From Ryuthela nishihirai (Eukaryota > Arthropoda > Arachnida > Araneae > Heptathelidae): 64,000 bases of DNA. Position numbers and translations under genes: made by a program. Numbering within the stretch: the first letter of the stretch is position 1; the number at the start of each line of letters is the position of its first letter. Below are positions 56,053 through 64,000 of this stretch, one piece after another. The notes under the pieces are model-generated. The model saw only the letters and a list, made by a program, of their open reading frames with translations, was not told where the DNA came from and did not search any database. The stretch is from positions 46,435,095 through 46,499,094 of the forward strand of contig JAWZYU010000028.1 of NCBI GenBank assembly GCA_038380435.1. Direction: 5' to 3'.

Positions 56053-56920
56053 CAATGTTTTATCTTCCTTGGAGCAGTAACACTAAATGCTTTGTTTAGA
56101 TTACTCTGTTATTTTCTCTGTTGTTTATTCCATTTAATTTTATTGTTTCCTTTTGTTTGTTCCGTTTTGTCTCCCATAATTACAGCAGTTTTCAGAGAGA
56201 GCTTTTTTTTTTCATAATTTCCGCCTCGCTTTCCTAGATTTTTCCAAAAGAAAAATGTCACCATAAAATCGCAATGTTAATTATCATGACACCTAGTTCA
56301 TTTTTTTTCGCACTTTTTTGCTTTGCATTTTTTTTCCTGTTCACATAATTATGAAACAATTAATCATTCAAACATTAACTTGAACTAAAACAACTCTAAA
56401 GGAAGCACTTTGAATCCCTTCCAAACCACAGTGCTAGCAACTGCATAATTTTGTGGTACGAGTTCAAAAAGATTTAAAAATTCATGTCTTTTATGAACGT
56501 TTCCCGAATTTGAGATCTTTTTTAAAAGTTGGTGACATTTTTACAATCTCTGGAGAATGTTTTCATATGTTTTTTTTTTGTCCAATGTATGTACGTACAC
56601 GTAGGCGTTTTACGTTGTTATATACGTAGAAAATATACATCTGTTGAGAAAGTCAACAGATTTATAATGCACAAAACAAACAGTTTGAATAATTTTGAGT
56701 TGGGAGTTTGAATTGTTATTACAGAATCAAAAATCTCATTTTTTCTTTCATTTGGTAGACAGTTACTGAAATGAAAAAACTGTTGTCGAGATTTAAAATT
56801 TCAACAGTTCTTGTTATATAGTTTCCACTTCTAAATGGCAAAAAATTTACAATTTTTTTCTAATTGGCACAATGAATTGGTTGGCCGTTTCATGATGCAG
56901 TACCAACTAAAGGTATGTAA
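56053..56920. other. AT-rich spacer
   Basis: Unique. No gene recognised. Confidence 0.5.
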
Positions 56921-56922
56921 TA

Positions 56923-58342
56923 CAGTCGCTCAAAAAACATCCGAACACTATGGTTGATCACAAAATTCAGAAAAAATATCTGGCAACGATTCTTTTTAAA
57001 AATCAGTGATCTGGCAACCTTCGTGTCACGTGACAGATGGTTGCCAGATAACTAATTTCTAAAAAAACGTTGTCAGATATTTTTTTCTGAATTCTATAAT
57101 CAACCATAGTGTTTGAATAACAGAATTCAGAAAAAATATCTGGCAACTTCTTTTATAAATTAGTGATCTGGCAACCATCTGTCACGTGACACGAAGGTTG
57201 CCAGATCACTGATTTCTAAAAAAATCGTTACCAGATATTTTTTCTGAATTCTGTAATCAACCATAGTGTTCGGATATTTTTTAATATATATAATGCGCAT
57301 GAATATATAATGCAATGAATATGGAGCGTGTGCAGTTACCGTTCACAGCAAACTGGAGCGGTTGCGGTTAATGTTCACAGCACATTGGATCGTGTGAGCT
57401 CACAAAGACCTGGATCGTGTGGGCTCAATCACGGAAATATTGAGCGTGTGCAGTTACCGTTCACAGCAAACTGGAGCGTGTGCAGTTACCGTTCACAGCA
57501 AACTGGAGCGTACTGCACACACTCCAGTTTGCTGTGAACGGTAACTGGAGCGTGTACAGTTGCTGTACACGCTCCAGATATTTTTCCTGAATTCTGTAAT
57601 CTCGTGACAACGAAGGTTGCCACATCACTAATTTCTGAAAAAATCGTCGCCAGATATTTCTTCTGAATTCTGTAATCAACCATAGTGTTCGGATATTTTT
57701 TAATATATATAATGCGCATGAATATATAATGCAATGAATATGGAGCGTGTGCAGTTACCGTTCACAGCAAACTGGAGCGGTTGCGGTTAATGTTCACAGC
57801 ACATTCGATCGTGTGAGCTCACAAAGACCTAGATCGTGTGGGCACACTCACGGAAATATTGAGTGTGTGCAGTTACCGTTCACAGCAAACTGGAGCGGTT
57901 GCGGTTAATGTTCACAGCACATTGGATCGTGTGAGCTCACAAAGACCTGGATCGTGTGGGCTCACTCACGGAAATATTGAGCGTGTGCAGTTACCGTTCA
58001 CAGCAAACTGGAGCGGTTGCGGTTAATATTCACAGCACATTGGATCGTGTGAGCTCACAAAGACCTAGATCGTGTGGGCTCACTCACGGAAATATTGAGC
58101 GTGTGCAGTTACCGTTCACAGCAAACTGAAGCGTGTGCAGTAACTGCACACACTCCAGTTTGCTGTGAACGGTAACTGGAGCGTGTACAGTTGCTGTACA
58201 CGCTCCAGATATTTTTCCTGAATTCTGTAATCACGTAACACGAAGGTTGCCACATCACTAATTTCTAAAAAAAATCGTTGCCAGATATTTTTTCTGAATT
58301 CTGTAATCAACCATAGTGTTCGGATACTTTTTTGAGCGACAG
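56923..58342. mobile_element. Largest foldback MITE (about 1.4 kb) with internal 118-bp array
   Basis: Starts CAGTCGCTCAAAAAACATCC next to TA (56921-56922) and ends GAGCGACAG next to TA (58343-58344), with one mismatch to the expected GAGCGACTG. It contains several arm copies (around 56940-57290 and 58200-58340), a palindrome-like CACGTGACA core, and a 118-bp tandem repeat. A 210-bp direct duplication (ATATTTTTTAATATATATAA at about 57266 and 57692, each followed by the same downstream sequence) lies inside. Confidence 0.82.
57740..58130. repeat. 118-bp tandem repeat inside the foldback element
   Basis: TTACCGTTCACAGCAAACTG recurs at 57755, 57873, 57991 and 58109, exactly 118 bp apart. Each unit holds GTGTGAGCTCACA, a short palindrome, and GGTTGCGGTTAATGTTCACA. 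Confidence 0.92.
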
Positions 58343-58344
58343 TA

Positions 58345-58676
58345 CCAAAAGATTATCTTGAATTATCTTTTCACGTTTAATTTTGTTTCTAGAATTCTCA
58401 TTTAAATTTAATGATTGAATAAAACCGGTCTTAATCGAAATAAATTTCTGGTTTATTTTTGCTCATTATTATTATTAAAAGCAAAAAAAAATATTTTAGA
58501 AGTTATACAGCTATCCATTTACTAACATAGAATTGTTCCTTAATTTAAGGAAAGCAATGTGTTTTATGAACCCTGACAATAAAATCTTAAGCCCACTTAG
58601 AGGTTTAAATTTGTCGACCAATGGACAATTTTGAAATTCAAACATTATAGATTAAAATTTCACTTTTTTCAGTCAA
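58345..58676. other. AT-rich spacer
   Basis: Unique. Nothing recognised. Confidence 0.5.
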
Positions 58677-59402
58677 GGGTTGGGTTGTTTTACCTCTGAG
58701 CGGCACTTTTTTGCACACTATGGGCTAAATGGCCGGGTCACATGGACCCCGAAGGCTCAGAGAACGTTGGGGGAGGGGGACCCACTGGAACAGCTGTTGG
58801 GAGACAGATGGTAGCCTCCCGTCAAGGCCATCCAGCGTGTTCTTTAACGTTGGGTTGTTTTACCTCTGAGCGGCACATATTTGCACACTATGGGCTAAAT
58901 GGCCGGGTCACATGGACCCCGAAGGCTCAGAGAAGGTTGGGGGAGGGGACCCACTGGAACAGCTGTTGGGAGACAGATGGTAGCCTCCCGTCAAGGCCAT
59001 CCAGCGTGTTCTTTAACGTTGGGTTGTTTTACCTCTGAGCGACACTTTTTTGCACACCACGGGCTAAATGGCCAGGTCACATGGACCCCGAAGGCTCAGA
59101 GAAGGTTGGGGGAGGGGACCCACTGGAACAGCTGTTGGGAGACAGATAGTAGCCTCCCGTTAAGGCCATCCAGCGTGTTCTTTAACGTGCACAGGATATG
59201 GCTCTCCCGCACACGGGACCACGGCTTAACGTCCCATCCAACGGGCGGCGGCCTTTCCAAGCCCATCGGTGTCCCCTACTGACCGTGGGCAGGGCGGGGA
59301 ATTTTGCGAAGATAAATCTCAAAGCTGACCCAGCTGGGACTCGAACCTGGGAACTACAGATTACGAGTCTGGCGCGCTACCGACTGAGCCACCCCTGCCC
59401 CC
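58677..59402 (-). mobile_element. SINE-1 with three tail modules
   Basis: Junctions at 58850 and 59019 (169 bp apart). The two distal modules share CACTATGGG and GGCCGGGTCAC, which the proximal one lacks, so they duplicated from one another. Confidence 0.93.
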
Positions 59403-59529
59403 AATATCGTTGTACAATCAATATAATTAATATTCATCATAAATGTAGTGGAAAACTTTAAACGATGCTTTATTTTCAGTAACGTGTCTGAAGTAAAAGT
59501 GCTTCTTATTCAATGAATGTTTCACTCTA

Positions 59530-59880
59530 CTAGAGCGTGCCAGGCTCGTAATCTGTAGTTCCCAGGTTCGGGTTGGGTTATTTTACCTCTGAGCGGCAAA
59601 TATTTGCATACCATTGACTAAATGGCCAGGTCACATGGACCCCGAATGCTCAGAGAAGGTTGGGGTAGTGGACCCACTGGAACAGCTGTTGGAAGACAGA
59701 TGGTATCCCATGTTCGAGTCCCGCCTGAGCCAGCGTTGAGATTTATCTCCGCAAAACTCCCCCGCCCTACCCACAGCCAGTAGAAGACACCGAGAGGCCG
59801 CCGTCCGTGAGATAGGACATAAATCCATGGTTCCGTGTGCAGGAAAGCCATATCTTGCACACGTTAAAGAACACTCCGGA
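59530..59880. mobile_element. Jumbled SINE-1 pieces
   Basis: A sense head fragment (59535-59572) is joined to a reversed tail (59572-59706), then to a sense fragment (59707-59895; GTTCGAGTCCCGCC..). Small size and broken order suggest nested insertion plus rearrangement. Confidence 0.65.
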
Positions 59881-59909
59881 TGGCTTTGATGGGACTCCTC
59901 CCCCCACCA

Positions 59910-60284
59910 GGGGCGGGGGTGGCTCAGTCGGTAGCGCGCCAGGCTCGTAATCTGTAGTTCCCAGGTTCGAGTCCCAGCTGGGTCAGCGTTGAGGTTTATC
60001 TCCGCAAAATTGATGGCTTGAAAACCGATGGGCTTGAAAAGACCGCCGTACGTCGGATGGGACGTTAAGCCGTGGCCCCGCGTGCGGGAGAGCCATACCC
60101 TGTGCACGTTAAAGAACACGCTGGATGGCCTTGACGGGAGGCTACCATCTGTCTCCCAACAGCTGTTCCAGTGGGTCCCCTCCCCCAACCTTCTCTGAGT
60201 CTTCGGGGTCCATGTGACCTGGCCATTTAGCCCATGGTGTGCAAAAAAGTACCGCTCAGAGATAAAACAACCCAACCAACCCAA
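59910..60284 (+). mobile_element. SINE-1, near full-length with internal deletion
   Basis: Head intact. Positions 60010-60030 replace the CCCCGCCC..AGTAGGGG segment with TTGATGGCTTGAAAACC. The tail ends CAACCCAACC. Confidence 0.85.
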
Positions 60285-60415
60285 CAACTTCCCCCCACCC
60301 TTTGACTCCCTCCCCCAACCTTCTCTTAGGCTTTGGGGTCCTTGTGACATGGCAATTTAGCCCATCGTGTGCATAAAAGTGACTCTCAGAAGTCAAACAA
60401 TCCTACCCAACCAAA
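60285..60415 (+). mobile_element. SINE-1 tail fragment
   Basis: CTCCCTCCCCCAACCTTCTC.. to ..CAAACAATCC. This is the distal part of an older copy into whose tail the previous element probably inserted. Confidence 0.65.
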
Positions 60416-60845
60416 TTTTACTTGTTATGTCTCCCTCTTCTGAAAACACTCGTCACTGCTCTGCACACGCACAAAATTTATGTTTCACGTGCTCTCTGTC
60501 ACATGCGTTGTCTCGCTCACACCAACTACTTCCGACAACTCGAGTGTGCTGGATAATATTATCTTAACCAAGCACAAGCGTCTTTGCCGTAGGTAAAGTT
60601 GTACAAACCGCACTAAACCTCTTCTCTGACATTGTTACGACAATATTATTATATCAGTTATATTGCATTACAGCTGTTGGAATGACTATCATGAGGACCT
60701 GAAACGTGGTTATTCTGATTAGGAACACAATTCTTAGACAATAAGAAGAAGTTAGACTTAAGTAGCGGCATGAGTTCACATACAACAGCAACTCCGACAG
60801 CAAAATGTCTGAATGCGATGATTAGAGAAATGGATTTGGGTCGGT
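60416..60845. other. Unique spacer
   Basis: No gene or repeat recognised. Confidence 0.4.
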
Positions 60846-60849
60846 TGTT

Positions 60850-61495
60850 TAAGCTCAGCGTTAATGTTCAAACATCGGCTAAATGGCCAAATCACAAGGA
60901 TTCCAAGGGTTCAGTATTGAATACAGGATCAAGTGGATTGGTTACAACAGCAGATTCCGTTCGGGTCAACAGCTGTTCCAGTGGGTCTCCTCCCCTAACC
61001 TTCATGGGGCGGGGGTGGCTCAGTCGGTAGCGCGCCAGGCTCGTAATCTGTAGTTCCCATGTTCGAGTCCCAGCTGGGTCAGCATTGAGATTTATCTCCG
61101 CAAAATTCCCCGCCCTGCCCACGGTCAGTAGGGGACACCGATGGGCTTGGAAAGGCCGCCGTCCGTCGGATGAGACGTTAATCCTTGGCCCCGTGTGCGG
61201 GAGAGCCATACCCTGTGCACGTTAAAGAACACGCTGGATGGTCTTGACGGGAGGCTACGATCTGTTTCCCAACAGCTGCTCCAGTGGGTCTCCTCCCCCA
61301 ACCTTCTCTGAGACTTCGGGGTCCATGTGACCTGGCCATTTAGCCCATTGCGTGCAAAAAAAGTGCCGCTCAGAGGTAAAACAACCCAACCCAACCCCTA
61401 ACCTTCTCTGAGAAATCGGGGTCCTTGTGACCTGATGATTTAGCCCATTGTGTACTAAAAAGTGCCACCCAAAGGTAAAATAACCCAAACAACCA
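60850..61495. mobile_element. Old SINE-1 remnants around a nested copy
   Basis: Reversed fragment (60850-60900; GGCTAAATGGCCAAATCACAAGG) and a sense tail (60966-61003 and 61407-61495; CAACAGCTGTTCCAGTGGG, TTCTCTGAG..) surround the insertion at 61004-61394. Confidence 0.65.
61004..61394 (+). mobile_element. SINE-1, full-length, nested in an older tail
   Basis: Flanked by CCCCTAACCTTC (60992-61003 and 61395-61406), which is SINE-1 tail sequence. Confidence 0.9.
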
Positions 61496-61497
61496 CG

Positions 61498-61655
61498 TTT
61501 TAACATCCCATCCGACGGAGGGTAGCTTTTCCAAGCTCATCGGCGTTCCCTACTGACCATGGGCAGGATAGGGGCTTTGCGGAGATAAATCGAACTCGAA
61601 TCTGGGAATTGAAGTTTACGAGCCAGACGCGTTAACGGCTGAACCAACCCCCATT
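61498..61655 (-). mobile_element. Old SINE-1 body and head fragment
   Basis: TAACATCCCATCCGACGGAG.. to ..GAATCTGGGAATTGAAGTTTACG, with deletions. Confidence 0.65.
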
Positions 61656-61669
61656 TCACCACTAAGCAG

Positions 61670-62370
61670 AATATCTTTTGCTGACAATGGGGTAAATAGC
61701 CAGGTCAGAAAGATCTCAAAGGTTTAAAGATCGGTTGGGGAAGTGGATCCACTGGACGGCAGTCACGAGACAGATAGATTGGATTGTTTTACCTCTGAGC
61801 GGCACTTTTTTGCACACCATGGGCTAAAGGGCCAGGTCACATGGACCCCGAAGGCTCAGAGAAGGTTGGGGGAGGGGACCCACTGGAACAGCTGTTGGGA
61901 GACAGATGGTAGCCTCCCGTCAAGGCCATGCAGCGTGTTCTTTAACGTGCACAGGATATGGCTCTCCCGCACACGGGGCCACGGCTTAACGTCCCATCCG
62001 ACGGACGGCGGTCTTTCCAAGCCCATCGGTGTCCCCTACTGACCGTGGGCAGGGCGGGGAATTTTGCGGAGATAAATCTCAACGCTGACCCAGCTGGGAC
62101 TCGAACCTGGGAACTACAGATTACGAGCCTGGCGCGCTACCGACTGAGCCACCCCCGGCCCCCGAGACAGATAGAAGTCTCCCACTAAATCTTGTAGTGT
62201 GTGGCCCTCCTGCACCCGGAGCCACGGCTGTACGTCCCATCCGACGGATGGCGGTTTTTCCAAGCCCAAGAGTTTTTCTTGCTCGTCAAGGGCAGATAAG
62301 GGGTCACCGTGAGAAATATCAACTCGAATCTGGGATTTTCAGATCACAATCTTGGCACTCTGACCGGACG
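61670..62370 (-). mobile_element. Old SINE-1 split by a nested copy
   Basis: Tail (61678-61778; AATGGGGTAAATAGCCAGG..) and body and head (62176-62370; CCACGGCTGTACGTCCCATC..) flank the insertion at 61779-62162. Confidence 0.72.
61779..62162 (-). mobile_element. SINE-1, full-length, nested
   Basis: Flanked by CGAGACAGATAGA (61766-61778 and 62163-62175), equivalent to the GGGAGACAGATGGTA segment of the host copy. Confidence 0.92.
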
Positions 62371-62509
62371 AAACTCACACGCAAAACAGATCAATTGTCA
62401 TTACCTTTAAAAGTTGCATTTTTCACAACACTTAACTAGTGTTCGAATATTATTTAAAAATCAAGATCTAGATCACTCGATTTCCAGAAACGTGTTTCCT
62501 TCAAAAAAA

Positions 62510-63045
62510 ATCAGCGTTGAGATTTATCTCCGCAAAATTCCCGCCCTGCCCACGGTAAGTAGGGGACACCGATGGGCTTGGAAAGGCCGCCGTCCGTCGG
62601 ATTGGACGTTAAGCCGTGGCCCCGATTGGACGTTAAGCCGTGTGCGGGAAAACCATACCCTGTGCGCGTTATAGAACACGCTGGATGGCCTTGACGGGAG
62701 GCTACCATCTGTCTCCCAACAGCTGTTTCAATGGGTCCCCTCCCCCAACTATCTCCGCAAAAATCCCCGCCCTGCCGACGGTCAGTAGGAAACACCGATG
62801 GTCTTGGAAAGGCCGCCGTCCGTCGGATGGGACGCTAAACCGTGGCTCCGTGTGAGCGACAGCCGTACCCTGTGCACGCTAAAGAACACGTGAATGGCCT
62901 TGACGGGAGGCTACCATCTGCACCCAACAGCTGTTCCAGTGGGTCCCCTCCCCAACCTTCTCTGAGCCTTTGCGGTCCATGTGACCTGGCCATTTAGCCC
63001 ATGGTGTGCAAAAATGTGCGCTCAGAGGTAAAACAACCCAACCTT
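62510..63045 (+). mobile_element. Two 5'-truncated SINE-1 units joined head to tail
   Basis: The first unit starts at CAGCGTTGAGATTTATC (no tRNA head), has a local duplication GATTGGACGTTAAGCCGTG (62600-62640), and stops at CCCCTCCCCCAACT. There it passes directly into CTCCGCAAAAATCCCCGCC of a second unit that runs to CAACCCAACC near 63043. The join inside the same poly-C/AAC segment suggests unequal recombination. Confidence 0.8.
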
Positions 63046-64000
63046 CAAAAAAAGAAAACCCATCTTCCCTAACAATTGTCCCAGTCGAAATATTAAATTC
63101 ACCAAATTTGAAAAAAAAAATGTTTTTTTTTTAAATGAAAGGTCATTTGAACCTCTGAACTATCTCTTGACTGGAGAATGTAGAACGATTCCTGTGCCTC
63201 TAAAATCAAATCTTTCAGAAATCAAAGAATTTCTCGTTGACCAAAAAAGGAGGAAAGAATGTACCCTTTCTCGAAAGAGTTTTCTTTCCAACAAATCTTT
63301 TTATCTTATAGGCTTGCGTTTGAAACGGACTGCAGCGCCTCAGATGAGCTCATCTTCTTGCGCTATTAGAGCGGCGGCGAGATCTCCCCGCGCGGCACCG
63401 CGGCCAGACAAAAGCGCCTCCCTTCCATTGTGATCTCACCAGATAGTTGCTGCCATCTCGTGAGGCGGAAGACTAGCTAAAATTCGCCACGGGCTGGTTT
63501 TAAATCCACGCCTTAAAACAGTTTCTCGTATTTTTGGGATTCACAGCAGCAAGCAAAGGAATTGAGTAAGACTTATAGCCGAAAATGGTCGTTAATTTTA
63601 GCAGGGGGGGGGGGAGATTAGTTTGGAACGTCAGGAAGCGAACTCTGCACCTGAAGACATTGCCTGTGATGAACGGCCAACACCAATTAGTACGCCGAGA
63701 GAAAATAGAGACGCCGATGTTCGCGTAATTATTTCTTGAAGCGATGAAAGTGATGAACATTTTAACGGCTGCAGCAACTTCAGCATTTCTCTGCGCTTCA
63801 TTTGGTAGATATTTGTAACTTTCTCTTGCAATTGGGAATGATCCGTAAATTAGTTGTTTTAGCCTTTGGGCGAGTTGATAGCTAGGCGAAATGGTAAATT
63901 AAGTCGGAGTGATTTAACACTAATAATTCAGTAAAATTACAGTTGATTGACTTTTGAAAGAGTTTAAAACAGTAAGATAAACAACGTGATCACTATGTCC
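63046..64000. other. Unique region with a small CpG-rich patch (63320-63480)
   Basis: The patch AGCGGCGGCGAGATCTCCCC..GCGCGGCACCGCGG stands out from its AT-rich surroundings and may mark a promoter. A TTTTATCTTATAG site precedes it (plus-strand acceptor-like, ending 63310). On the minus strand an ATG at 63456 is followed after 17 nt by a donor-like GTGAGAT. Neither can be confirmed. Frames at 63167-63433 plus and 63500-63831 minus have no recognised domains. Confidence 0.3.

Noticed and set aside
57328..58026. Open frames reading CSYRSQQTGAVAVNVHSTLDRV in repeats
   Set aside because: They follow the 118-bp foldback array and recur inverted at 55497-55781. They are repeat structure, not a gene.
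59631..60350. 239-codon minus-strand open frame
   Set aside because: It runs through a near-complete SINE-1, fragments of others and their junctions. The same peptide phrases recur at dozens of SINE copies in several frames and both strands, so it is a repeat artefact.

Overview
The window is a gene-poor, repeat-dominated stretch of a eukaryotic nuclear genome. Evidence for this is the DNA transposons with TA target duplications, two families of tRNA-derived SINEs with target-site duplications (TSDs), long minisatellites, AT-rich unique spacers and the absence of operons or dense ORFs. The mix of a DUF4817-type transposase, a Tc1 element and very dense tRNA-SINEs fits an arthropod, most plausibly an arachnid such as a spider. 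That assignment is inference, not proof. Only one short stretch looks like host protein-coding sequence: a probable first exon on the minus strand at 16749-16803, with a good translation-start context, an in-frame upstream stop and a canonical splice donor, next to a CpG-rich putative promoter.

The dominant sequence is a SINE of about 385 bp, here called SINE-1. It has a tRNA-like head with RNA polymerase III A and B boxes, a body, and a 169-bp 3' module ending in CAACCC-type repeats. About 45 full, truncated, diverged or nested copies cover very roughly a quarter of the window, and many carry 10-14 bp TSDs. Nine copies carry extra 169-bp tail modules (two to five in tandem), always joined at the same place. 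Several copies are inserted into older copies, and the insertion points cluster. A second tRNA-SINE (SINE-2, three copies, ATTT-rich tail) is present, once nested inside SINE-1. Nearly all the longer open frames in the window are accidental readings through SINE-1 or minisatellites.

Two DNA transposons of the IS630-Tc1-mariner superfamily are nearly intact. One at 8108-9601 has a DD41D transposase and 85-bp terminal inverted repeats (TIRs). One at 13766-15304 is a Tc1 DD34E element with TIRs of about 141 bp; its transposase C-terminus is altered by an apparent one-base change in a C run. Non-autonomous foldback elements lie at 15490, 29505, 32092, 55031 and 56923. Most carry a perfect 40-44 bp palindrome centred on CACGTG and internal tandem or inverted arrays. 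A decayed LINE ORF1-like relic lies at 31430-32090.

Layout: 1-1010 minisatellite; 1.9-6.0 kb SINE cluster including a five-module copy; 7.3-10.2 kb decayed 29-bp minisatellite invaded by the DD41D element and a SINE; 10.3-12 kb SINEs; 12.8-13.7 kb 33-bp minisatellite; 13.8-15.3 kb Tc1; 16.7-17.4 kb putative gene start; 17.8-31.4 kb SINEs in AT-rich DNA plus a foldback element; 31.4-32.9 kb LINE relic and foldback array; 33-38.5 kb nested SINEs; 38.6-39.6 and 43.5-44.3 kb 21- and 27-bp minisatellites; 45.6-48.9 kb 37-bp and then a 3.1-kb 28-bp satellite with higher-order structure; 49-54.7 kb SINEs; 55-58.3 kb two large foldback elements; 58.7-63 kb heavily nested SINEs; 63-64 kb unique sequence with a small CpG-rich patch.
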